11,881 nucleotides of DNA from Blastocladiella britannica (GCA_025349905.2 MU625099.1:1-11881); one strand, 5' to 3'. Counted from the stretch's first letter, positions 1 through 9,360 are shown. Program-made: numbers and translations. Notes: a model not told the origin generated them from the letters alone.

Positions 1-1270
1 TACTTGAAGTACATGGACTTGAGAATGGAGGCGAACGGCGTGACTCCGATACCGGCACCGACGAGCACCGCGTGATCGTACTCGAAAACGCGGTCGGCGG
101 GCGCAGCATACGGCCCATCGACACGCAGCTCGACCGTGCGGAAATCGCGCTTTTCATCGAGGCAGCCCATGACGCGCGCCACCGCCTTGGTCCAGTCGCC
201 GACGAGACGAATGTGCACGGACCCGTACCGCTCCTCGGGGCACGACGTGATCGTGAACGGGTGCCACTGCACTCCCGAGACCTCGGGGACGCAGATGAAC
301 ACGTACTGTCCGGGCTTGTACTGGAACGACGGCTTGTCCCACTGGATCTCGAGCGCGTTTCCCGGGTGCAGGACCGCGTTGGCCACGGTCGTCTGGCGGC
401 GGCCGCGGATCTCGCGGAAAATGCGCTCACCAAAGTAGATCGTGCACACAAACAAATTGTAGGCCCACGAGTAGTACGGGCGGCACTGGCCCTCGACCGT
501 GTGCACAAAGCATCCTTTTTTATTTCAATAAAAGTCAATATTTCGTATTTAATTCAAAGAATGGAAATGGACGTACCGTAGCCGTGGAAGAAAATGCACA
601 AGTACCAGATGATGCCCAGGTGGTGAATGAACCAGAACGTCTCAAACGACTGGTGCCGGACCTTGATGGCGGCCGCCGTGTACATGAAGAACATGAGCAT
701 CACCATGACGTGGCCCGTCGCGCCACCCCACATGGTGTAGTGGATCTGGTACGCACGGAGCCCGAGGACCGAAAGAATGCGCTCGACATTGAAGAAATTG
801 ACGTAGTGTCCATTCTGAATGTAAAGGGTATTGAGTAAAACTGGATCCATAAAAAATAACAAAATAAAGAAGACTATATACCGTGTGCACAACGGAAAAG
901 AACAAGACCGTCCATGCGCAAACCTTGTGAAAGTAAATGCCCTCGTCCATGGGGAAAATCCGGGGCAGGAACGTGTGGTCGCGCAGAAACATGACCGTGT
1001 TGCGGCACATGGGAGTAATCAGCAGCGCGCTGGTAACGGCCAGCGACAGTCCAGCGCCACGCGAGATGAAGACCGAGTATTCGAGTTTGTCGAGCACCTG
1101 TTATGTTTTTTTTTTTGTCTCAGTCAACACTCCTACATTACGGTTAAGTCCAAATTACGTACGCGCAGACCAAAGTCGTTCTTTTGCTTAAAGTAGCCAA
1201 TGACGAACATGGCCGCCTGGAAGAAAATCCAAAACGCCCAGAACTGGATCGATTTTTTACGGAGGGCCAT
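1..1270 (-). CDS. nox: NADPH oxidase catalytic subunit (NOX/gp91phox family), 3' part outside window
   Basis: Flavocytochrome b that moves electrons from NADPH via FAD and two haems across a membrane to oxygen, giving superoxide. Exons on the minus strand are 1270-1163, 1097-882, 814-577 and 514-1, with introns of 65, 67 and 62 bases; all joints keep frame and give 358 residues before the window edge. Seen: hydrophobic membrane segments from about residue 9 to 220; the paired haem histidines H93/H107 (14 apart) and H172/H185 (13 apart), the spacing of gp91phox; TGHVM before the fifth helix; the FAD motif HPFTITS at 272-278; DGPY at 320-323; and the NADPH-binding motif GAGIGVTPFASIL at 340-352. 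The N-terminus is short, with no EF-hands, like fungal NoxA/NoxB and unlike NOX5 or fungal NoxC. The chosen ATG at 1270 lies just before the first hydrophobic helix. The remaining NADPH domain is off the left edge. NoxA versus NoxB type cannot be settled here. Confidence 0.93.
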
Positions 1271-1477
1271 TTTTTCTGTTTATGGAGGTAACTGTTCCTG
1301 GGCCAGCCGAGGAAAAATAATAATAAATACGAAGGTCGATACGAGGGACGAAAGAGAAGAATAGGAAAAAGTCCTCGGCCTTGACTTTTATGAGAGAAGA
1401 ACAATTTTCATTGGCCAAGTCATGAATTGTACTTAAGTGGCGCAGGTCATAATAAAATTTGGGAAAAAGTCAACAAC
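1271..1477. promoter_or_regulatory. Spacer: NOX promoter/5' UTR and 3' end of the Rab-GAP gene
   Basis: This 207-base A/T-rich gap lies between two minus-strand genes in tandem. It must hold the 3' UTR of the upstream GAP gene and the promoter and 5' UTR of the NOX gene. I see no canonical AATAAA on the minus strand close after the GAP stop and no clear TATA box. Short open frames across it look non-coding. Confidence 0.5.
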
Positions 1478-4400
1478 TCATAGCAGCTGTTCGGATTCCT
1501 CGGGAACCTTACCAGTGACCAGGGGCGTGGGGCCCGCCGCCACTGCACTTGGGGCCCCATCCATGCCGCCGAGCGCCTTGAGATCCTGATTGCTGGCGGT
1601 GATCCCGCCCACCAGCGCGCTGAATCGCGCCGCCGACTCCTTTTCGTCCACCACCATGGACATGGACGACTCGCTGCGCACAAACGCCGCCGGGTTCTCG
1701 GCTGGGCCGGACACGGGCGAGTCGAGCGCCGATGTTTGGCCCTCGCCGGCGTCGGAGAGCCGCGCTCTACCTCCATTGGTGACAGCCGCCGCTTGGTGCT
1801 GTCCGTCGACGGCCGACGCGGGCGCAACGCTATCGAGCTCGTCAAGGAACCGATCCACCTCGCTCAGCATCGTGAGCGTCTTGGCCTCGGCCGAGGTCGG
1901 AGATCCGGACCCAGTGGCGGCAGAGGATGCGCCACCAGGGGGCACAGGCGGGCGCGCTGGTGACGGCGACCGCGACCGCGACGCCACCCGCGCAATCCCC
2001 GCCACCAGCGACGACGTGTTGAACATGCTCCCGGGCTTGGACGGGGACGCAGTGCGCGAGCTGCTACTGCTGGGCGGCGCAAGTGTCGCCTTATTGGGCT
2101 TGTCCACCAGCGCCCACTGGTCTTGTCCGCCATCCGGTGAAGTCGCAGATGCATCGTCGTCGTACCCGCTGATGAGCGCATCCGTTCCAATCTCGCTGCC
2201 AGCATCGTCGTCGTCGTCGTCCTCGGTGTCCGACCGCACCACCTGAGCGGCGGCAGTCCGCCGCGCCTCGGCTTCGCGGCGGCGGCGGTCCTCCATGTCC
2301 TTGACGATGTCCGCGGACCGCTTCTTGGCCTCCACCGCGCCGTCCTTGACGGCGGCCGCCAGCTTCTTGCCGCCCATGAACAGCGAGTCGAGGACCGACC
2401 GTTCGGGACCCGAGCTCAGCATGCTCCGCGCCGGCGCCGTGAGAATAATCGACGATGTGAGGCCGTCTTGGAACAGAAACTCGAGAACCTGGTCGGTGAG
2501 TAGCGTGGCGCGGAAGGCGGGAAGGGAGAGTACGGTGTCGGCGTTTGCGGCCGCGTTGGACGACTGTTGTTGCTGCTGCTGCTGCTGTTGCTGTTGTTGT
2601 TGTTGTTGTTCTTGTTGCTGTTGAGCCTCGGCCTCCAATGTCGGCGCCGGCGCCGTCGTTGGAATCGTCGCTCCCTCCCCGTCAACTGCTTGAACAGCAT
2701 CGGTAATAACAACAGGAGCGGCAGTTGAAGGAGCATCGGCCATGTGGAACGCGACGCGCAAGAACGTCGACACGGCGCTCAAGTGCCGGTCGTCCAGTTC
2801 CTTTTCGTGCCGGAACACAAACAGCAGCGACTCGGACACCTTCAGTATATCGTCGCGGTCCAGCAACCCGTCGCGGTTGGTGTCGTGGATCTCAAAGAAC
2901 CGCTCCATGCGGCCGTTGATATCGGTGAACACGAATTTCCCCAACCCCGTGACCAAGTCCTGGAACCCGATCCGCCCGTCCTTGTTGGTGTCAAAGTATT
3001 GGAACAGGAGCGCAATCAGGTGCACTCCCGTGATGGGCGATGCGGTGGCCGAGCCCATGGCCGCTGCGGCCGACGCCGCCGCCAGCGCATTGGCCGATCC
3101 GGGGACCGTGGACGTGGCGCCAAATGCGGCGGCGATTTCGACCGACGTTAACCGGCCCCAGGTGGTGATTTGGCCCAGCACCAGCGCAAATTGCTCCAAT
3201 CCAATCTCGTTTTCGCTGCCTGGACCCGCACCATTGCCGCCGTCCTGGCCAAGCGTTGCTGCCGCCGACGACCCAGACGCCAACGATTCGTGGAACGACG
3301 CGTTCGAGTACGCGTCCCACAGCCAGTCGAGCTGCGGCCGCGTGAACTTGGATGGGTCGCGCAGATTGCGGATCACCGACCGTTTTTTGAACGACTCGAT
3401 CCCGTGCACGACCTTGAGCTGGTGCGATTTGCGCGCCTCCACGATCATGTCGGTACTGATCATGCGGAACTCGCGCAGCGCCGTGAACAGGAGCTGGTCG
3501 AACCGCGTGGCTTTACCGGACCCAATCGGGTCGTCGAGCGACGCAAAGTACGTCTTGAACACGTGCAAGAGCATGCCGTCGTCGGTTGCCTTGAGGATGA
3601 TTTCGGCCTAGCATAATCGACGTTGTGAGTATTCTCTTTTTGTGATTAAGCAATGAATTGAGGGCGTACATTGATCTTCAAGATTGCCAGAGCGATTTGG
3701 AACAGGACGCGTGGGCCGTCCAAAAAGAAGCCTGTTTTATTTTTGTCGGTTAGTATTGAGCAAACCACGGAAAAAAAAAACACGCACAATCCAGGATCCG
3801 GAACGCATGGTAGAGAGGGAACGTGTTGATGAAAATGGACAGGAACCAGCTCAAGCAGGCCACAGAGAGTTGCATGTCGTATTTCTTGATATGGGCGGTG
3901 ATTTGCGGGAGGTACTTTTCAATCAATGCCTCGAAGACGTGCGAGTCGATTTGGGCTCCGACCATGGTGGTCGAGTAGTAGCCGGGAAGCAAGCGATCGC
4001 ATAGCACCGACATGGTCCAGAATGCCTGCTCCTCGGACATGTAAATGAGTAGCGCAGAGACAATCAAATTCATGGCCTGACAGTAGCCCAGCTCTGTTCC
4101 AATTTCTTAAAGTAAAAAACGACAAGAAGAGAAGAAAAAAAAAAATTTGTAAAACGAACCAGGGTCCTTCCACGAGTACGCCGTCAACACGCGGCGCAGC
4201 GCATCAATGCCCTTGTCTTCTTGGTACGCCGGGTACTCTGGCAGCGATCGGTTGAGGTCCTTTTCGATTTCCTCCAGCGAAAACGACGTCTTGGTGGCAT
4301 TCTCGTCCAGGAGCTTGCGGTACAGGCCAGGATGCGTGCAACGGAGAAACATGGCCCCGGACGTCAGCTCCCAAATCTCGCCGCGCAACCGGTTGGGGAT

Positions 4401-6211
4401 GCCAATGTGAATGAGCCGCGTGAACATGGGTGTGCGGACCATGCTAATGTGGCGGCCGCGCTCGCGGCAGTAGGTAATCCACGCCTTGAGCTTTTGTTTC
4501 TCCTTGGTCCTTTTTTGCATATAGGTGTCAGCGAAAGAACCGAATACTGCCAGAAATAGAAAAAAAAAAAAAAAAAAATAAGAGTACTTTGTTGCAAGCG
4601 GATACCCAAACGTCACGCCAAGGCCATGCGGGTCGGCGTATTTTTTACCAGCAAGAAGAGCTTCGGTGGTGCAAGTGGCAAGAAAAGTGGAAAGCGTCTT
4701 GACCGCGGGGCTCTGGGCCTTGAGCTGGTCGCGCAACACCGTGCAGAATCGAGCGAGCCCTTGCTTGTCCAGGAACAATGCCAAGATCAGTTTGGTAGCG
4801 TGCCAAGTCTCGAGCGCCAGCTGCACCTCGGACTTGACTGCCACTCGCTCCACGCGCTTGATGGCAAATAGCGGTAAGGCAAATGTCACGTCGCTCTTTT
4901 CGGTCGCGAAACACAGGAAGGCATCCGAGAGGTACAGCCGGCCGTACGATTCGGGAAGCCCGGCCATGGTGAACATGACCTCGCACTCGGCCAGCACGCG
5001 CTCGTTGCTAGGGAGGTGGAAGAGCGTGGTGAAGGTGGCGTTGCGCCGCGCGGCTTTGAGTTCGGCGGGGAGCTGCGACGCGTCAGAGTGGCCTGTTGCA
5101 GGTGGTGGTGATGCTGTCGGATCCGCCGAGGCATCGCTGTCGCCAAGTTCCCGCACGTCACCTGGGGCAGAGGGCGACACAAGCGCTTTACCTGGAGCGG
5201 GCGACGTTGCGGACGATTTGAGCAGTCGGTTCATGGCCTTTGTGCAAAGGGATTCGAGCAAATCGTAGGTCTCGTCGCGGTGGAATAGGTTGGAGAAAAA
5301 GACCTTTTTTATAATTATGCTGTTAGTGTCCATTGAAAATTGAAAATGATAAGAAGAGGAAAGCGTACCTCGTCTCCATCCTTGAGCTTGATCCGAATGG
5401 AGTCCGGAATCAGGCCCGACTTTGACTTTTCCTTTTTCAGTTCCAGGATCTGCTTGAACTGGATCAAGAGTTTTGTCTCGGTGCCCAGCACAAAGGCGTA
5501 GAAGGCGAGAAAGTTTTCGCTAATGTACATCCAGCCCTGCTGCATGCCATTGCGTCTGTAGGCGGCGGCGTAGACTTTTTTTTTTTTGTTGTCAGCTATG
5601 ACAGGTATAGTGACAGAACGTGAGGACACGTACAATTGAGCAGCCGCTCCGACTCGGGAACGTCAAAGGATTTCCGCCATGAGCGAGTTGCCTGGCGCAT
5701 TTTCTCGTCCTTGAGAGACTCATCCATGGATTTGTCTATATGGGTTTTGATTGAGTAGAGTAAAGATATAAAGCAGAAACAATATTACCAATCTCGGCGA
5801 CCAGAGCAAGGATCTTGGTGTGGACAAAGGCATCGCGCTCTTCGCGGTCGACGAGCGCCGTGGCCTCGGGCAGCAAGTGATCTGTATTTTTTATTCAAAT
5901 GAGCGTGCTGTGGCTCATCATCACATCAAGAAATATAAAGAAAAACCTTCAATCCAGCGCCAGTGGGTATCCATGTCCTTGAGCGAGTCGGCGGTGGCCA
6001 CCAGCAGGCCCGTGTCGGCGCCCCGCGCTGGGGTCTTGTACACGATCCGGAACGGCTGCTGCTTGGTGTCGAAGACGTTCTGCAGGGTGCCGAGCAGGTT
6101 CTTCATGAGGCGCGATTCGTACTCGCGAGCCTTTTGCACCACAAACAGGTCGTTGGTGCGCACGTCTTCCCACAGGGCCGTGAGCGTGGCGGCGACGGGC
6201 GTGATCCACAT
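1478..6211 (-). CDS. GYP2: Rab GTPase-activating protein, GRAM-GRAM-TBC-EF-hand type (TBC1D9 / Gyp2-Mdr1 family)
   Basis: Predicted GAP that speeds GTP hydrolysis by Rab/Ypt GTPases in membrane traffic; yeast Gyp2/Mdr1 acts on Ypt6, Ypt31 and Sec4. Nine exons: 6211-5947, 5881-5789, 5735-5634, 5574-5369, 5303-4588, 4509-4160, 4105-3788, 3731-3670, 3607-1478; they sum to 4242 bases (1413 aa), all in frame. The protein starts MW and has the family N-terminus ending in an HWRWIE segment near residue 85. GRAM 1 is at about 145-245 and GRAM 2 at 312-417. The TBC domain runs from about 485 to 720, with RGEIW (503-507), the arginine finger IEKDLNR (R548) and the glutamine finger YCQ (Q587), so it should be active. 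Two EF-hand loops start at D910 and D946. The C-terminal ~400 residues are low in complexity (Q4-E-Q15 at 1033-1052, D6, Ser/Pro/Ala-rich). The intron 1 donor GTTTTT and intron 6 donor GTTCGT are weak, and intron 5 may be optional; the domain order is secure. Confidence 0.92.
2564..2623 (-). repeat. CAG/CAA trinucleotide repeat encoding a polyglutamine tract
   Basis: Twenty codons read Q4-E-Q15 on the coding strand, at residues 1033-1052 of the GAP. CAG and CAA are mixed and one GAA interrupts the tract, which would be expected to slow slippage compared with a pure repeat. It sits in the disordered region after the EF-hands, not in a folded domain. A shorter GAC run (D6) lies at 2204-2221 in the same exon. 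Confidence 0.95.
4560..4578. repeat. A19 homopolymer (T19 on the coding strand) inside GAP intron 5
   Basis: Nineteen consecutive A on the plus strand lie close to the donor of an intron of the minus-strand GAP gene. As T19 on the coding strand the run resembles a misplaced polypyrimidine tract, far from the acceptor chosen here. Its length is a likely place for sequencing or assembly length error. Confidence 0.9.
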
Positions 6212-6305
6212 TATTCTTTTCGCTGTTTTTTTTTTTTTTCGCTTTCGCTCAACGAAAAAAGAGAAGGGAAAGCTCTTTCGACCGCTTTGAAAAGGAAAAG
6301 AAACG
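6212..6305. promoter_or_regulatory. Shared divergent promoter between the Rab-GAP and RBM25-like genes
   Basis: Only 94 bases separate the start codons of two divergently transcribed genes, so both 5' UTRs and both core promoters must fit here or overlap the coding regions. The stretch holds a long T-run near 6226-6239 and purine-rich sequence before the plus-strand ATG. No TATA box is seen on either strand. A bidirectional promoter is inferred from position alone. Confidence 0.6.
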
Positions 6306-8342
6306 ATGCACCCTAACAACCACAACCAGTACCACAACCGCAACAACGGTACGCGTCTCTGTCTCTGTCTCTGTCTCTATCTCTGTCTGTCCGTGTATAC
6401 GAGACACCAAGGGCGATCTGATACTGACCAATATCAAAATAATAGCCTTCCAGCAACAAGGCGGACGCCCGGCCTTGCCGCCCATGCCCACGGCTCCTGG
6501 AGGGCAGCAGTATGCACCACCGCCGCACATGCTCCCGCATCCTCCTCTTCCACCTCCGCCTGGGTACCCTCCTCCGCCTCAGCACGCCTACAATGGTGGT
6601 GGTTATCCGTCTCACCCGCAGCAGCAGCAGCCGCAGTATCCGCCGCAGCCGCAGTACCAGCCGCAGCCGCAGTACCCCATGTACCCCCAGCACCAACACC
6701 CGTACGGCGCCCCGCCAGCTCCGCAGTTTATGCAGCACCCGCAACAGCACCTAATGATGCAACAGTACCAGCACCCGCAGATGATGGGATCGGCGACTGA
6801 AGAGCATCCGGCCACCGCGCTCGGGTTCACGCCCGACGAGGCCACCAAGATGGCCACGCTGTTTGTCGGCAACATTGCGTCGGGGATGGCCGACGACGAC
6901 ATGGCGCGGCTTCTGGCGGCGTGCGGGGACGTGGCCGAGTGGAAGCGGGTGCGGGGCGCCGACGGAACCCCACGCGCGTTCGGGTTCGCGACGTACGCGC
7001 ACCCGATCATGACGGCGCGCGCGCTGCTGGTGTTATGTGGAGTCGATATGGAGACGGGAGTTGTGGGTGGAGTCGAGCTGCCCAGCTTGGACGGCGGCGA
7101 CGCGCGGAAGCTGACGGTATATTCGGGTTCTATTGATTTTTTCTGTATTGTGTATTGACATTGTGGGCTGTGTGTACAGGTCAAGTGCGACGAGAACGCC
7201 AAGAAATTGCTGGAGCGGTTCAAGGCCGCGCGCGGGGAACTTCCGGTACGCAGGCTCACTCTTTTTTGTTTGTATATTCGCTTGGAGCTGACTGCGATAA
7301 AAATAAACTACAGCACGACGCCGCGATCCTGGCCGCAGCACACCGGCGTGTAGCCGACGAACTTGCCTTTCTCCGGGACAAGGCGATCCGCATGGCGGCC
7401 GAACGGCGACTGCAGCAGCTCGTTTCGGGTGAGGCGCAGCCCGTTGCCGCGTCGACCTCGACCACACCGAGTGGCTCGGCCGCGGCGCCGCCCCCCGTTG
7501 CTTCTAAAGCAGTGGATCTCGAGTCGCTCGCGTTTGGTTCAGGAAGCGGTGGCGATGCGGACGACGACCCGGGATCCAGCCGGCACGGGAACATGACGGC
7601 GTCGCGCGTGCACAAGTTCACCGAAGTGCGTCTCGCCGCCGCGCCTGCAGTCACAGCCACAAAGGCAGGTGCCGCGCGTCCAGGACCAGCGGCACGACGA
7701 CCGCCAAAATCGCCAATGGTCGCCGCCAAGCCTGGGGCAGCAGCGCGGCCGCGGTCCGTGTTTTCGTTTGGAGCCGGCGCCGCCAAGCTGGGAGGAGGCG
7801 CCAAGGCCGGCGGCGGCGTTCTGGCCAAACCAGGACCGTCACCGTCCAGTCGGTCCGCATCGCCAGTGACAGCGGCGGCGGCGCCACCGACTCGATCAGT
7901 GCTGATCACCGACGACGACGACGAAGAGCAGCAAGTCGTCGATGCGAATGGCCGGCGCCGCGGCGGCAACACTGCGCGCATGATGAAGATGGGCGTCCAT
8001 GCCGCCCCTCTCCCACCCCCACCCGTCCTTCCCTCGACCCCGATCGCGGTCCTGGCGGCGCCCATCGACTGGTCGCGACTGACCGCGTCGTCCATCAACG
8101 GCCGGGTCCGTGACGCGGCCCGCGCCCAGGTGGCGGCGTTCTTGGGACCGGCGGCGTCCAATGACCAGGAACGCGAGGCCGAGGACTTGACGTGGTACTT
8201 GGTGGACGAGGTGCGCGCGCACGGCGCCGCGCGCAACGTGGTGGTCGAGCTGGTTAAGGCGTTTGGGAGGGCGGAGATGGCGGCGATCGAGGGATTGGTC
8301 GCGGGGGTCTGGCTCGAGGTGCTGCGGGTCGTGTCGATTTAA
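6306..8342 (+). CDS. RBM25: RBM25-like splicing factor (RRM plus C-terminal PWI-like domain)
   Basis: Nuclear RNA-binding protein; family members (human RBM25, yeast Snu71) associate with the U1 snRNP and affect 5' splice-site choice. Exons: 6306-6348, 6446-7116, 7180-7245, 7314-8342; 1809 bases, 602 aa, all phases agree. Residues 16-130 are rich in Pro, Gln, Tyr and His, with repeated PQPQY units. The RRM is at about 151-228: RNP2 LFVGNI at 153-158, RNP1 RAFGFATY at 191-198, and a CGDVAEWKRV strand that matches RBM25's CGxVxxWKRV. A helical segment follows (residues ~242-300). Residues 300-505 are Ala/Pro/Ser-rich and low in complexity. The end, from IDW (511) to about 595, matches the RBM25 C-terminal domain in layout, but the PWI signature residues are replaced by DAA. 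The long Arg/Glu/Asp-rich middle of animal RBM25 (843 aa in human) is absent. The first exon encodes only 14 whole codons; the tiny exon and its ATG are the least certain part. Confidence 0.9.
6356..6391 (+). repeat. (TCTCTG)n-like microsatellite in RBM25 intron 1
   Basis: Imperfect hexamer repeat of pyrimidine-rich TCTCTG units with one TCTCTA variant and a trailing TCTGTC. It begins seven bases after the donor GT of the 97-base first intron (6349-6445), the longest intron in this window. A TACTGAC branch-point-like sequence lies downstream at about 6422-6428. On the opposite strand it reads as an apparent Glu-Thr repeat, which is a shadow frame. Confidence 0.9.
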
Positions 8343-8378
8343 AAAAAATGAATGCCATTTTATTGCCATCTGCTTTGG
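8343..8378. terminator. Convergent 3' ends of the RBM25-like and WSS1-like genes
   Basis: Thirty-six A/T-rich bases separate the stop codons of two converging genes, so each 3' UTR very probably runs into the other gene. I see no AATAAA for the plus-strand gene in the gap, so its cleavage site likely lies inside the opposite gene's last exon. Confidence 0.6.
8359..8364 (-). terminator. Polyadenylation signal AATAAA for the WSS1-like gene
   Basis: The plus strand reads TTTATT, giving a canonical AATAAA on the minus strand about 15 bases after that gene's stop codon. The position is unusually close to the stop but the hexamer is exact. Confidence 0.5.
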
Positions 8379-9360
8379 TCAATCGTCTAGAATCACCACG
8401 GGCCTTGGTCGCTGTCGAATGGATGGAAACGATGGTGCTGCGCGGTTGGTGGAGACGCGGACCACCGTGATCACATCATTGACGTCGTCGTCGCCAACGT
8501 CGTCGTCGCTATCAGGCAAGACAACGACCACTGCGCCGTCGCTGCTCGGTCCAGCGCGAGCGACAACTCCACCATCCTCACCCTCCTCGTCAGAATCGTC
8601 CAAGCACACCACCTCTCGTGGCGGCCGGCCCGTCCCACATTGCACGGCCCCCATCTGCCTCCTGAACGCCGCCTGCGCCGCCATGGCACGGGCGCTGGCT
8701 TTGGCCCGGCCGCCGGTCCCACCACCGATCTCTGACGACGATGATGACCCAAGCTTGCGCGGGCCACCCATCAATCCCAGCGTTTGCAACCGAACTCGTG
8801 CCGCAGCCGCCGCCGCCGATACCGCCGGCACTGGGTTGCGCACAGTTTGACCACCGCTTATGGCGGTGCCGGGATTACGACTGCCAAGCACGCGGCCGCC
8901 CGAGGTGAATGAAGGCAAGTCAATCCCGCGCGCGCGCATCGCGTACACTTCGTCCTTGAGCTCGTCGACCAGCGCATGGAACTTGGCGTTGTGTGGGCTG
9001 ATGCGATTATGTGCGAGTCTGTCATGTCCAACGAGGTGAGTCCTCCGAAGTCAGGCACAAGAATTTGAGAGCGGACTCGTGCAAGAGGGTCCCAAGGATA
9101 TCGTCCGGGTCCAAGAACGAGTCCGGCGCGTTGTCAGGCCGCAACCGCACGCGCACTTCCATGCCCCGGTTGATGTTCAGACCAAGCAAGCACGGGTCGG
9201 TCGGGAAAAACTCGCGCAGGACTCCGATGCGCCAGCCGCGGGCCTTCATCAGCGGGTGGACGATGGTCGCCGCGCGCTGGAGCATCGCTAGCGCATCGTC
9301 GTGGCGGGGACGACGCTTGAGCGCGGAGATTTCGCCGATGAGCTCATTTGCGGCCGACAT
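8379..9360 (-). CDS. WSS1: WLM-domain metalloprotease (Wss1/SPRTN-like DNA-protein crosslink protease)
   Basis: Predicted zinc protease that digests proteins covalently trapped on DNA; yeast Wss1 is SUMO-targeted and works with Cdc48/p97. Two exons, 9360-9077 and 9018-8379, joined over a 58-base intron, give 307 aa. The WLM domain fills residues ~8-125: LKRRP (14-18), a HPLMKARGW segment (35-43), LLGLNINRG (58-66), then the zinc site H94-E95-x-x-H98 with third ligand H104 (HELAHNRISPH), followed by AKFHALVDEL. The codon of catalytic E95 is split by the intron (GA|A), so the motif is only visible after splicing. FTSGGRVLG at 132-140 resembles a Cdc48-binding SHP box. Three hydrophobic-acidic stretches look like SUMO-interaction motifs: VVCLDD (231-236), VVVVLPD (258-264) and the extreme C-terminal VVILDD (302-307). 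The donor GTCCGC is weak, but no other joint restores the catalytic motif. The first in-frame ATG fits the family N-terminus. Confidence 0.9.

Noticed and set aside
2742..3611. Plus-strand open frame of 289 codons opposite the Rab-GAP last exon
   Set aside because: It is antisense to conserved EF-hand coding sequence, has low-complexity composition, and arises because GC-rich coding sequence rarely makes stops on the opposite strand.
7256..8236. Minus-strand open frame of 326 codons opposite the RBM25 last exon
   Set aside because: Alanine/arginine-rich mirror of GC-rich coding sequence with no family resemblance; the plus strand carries the matching RBM25 C-terminal domain.
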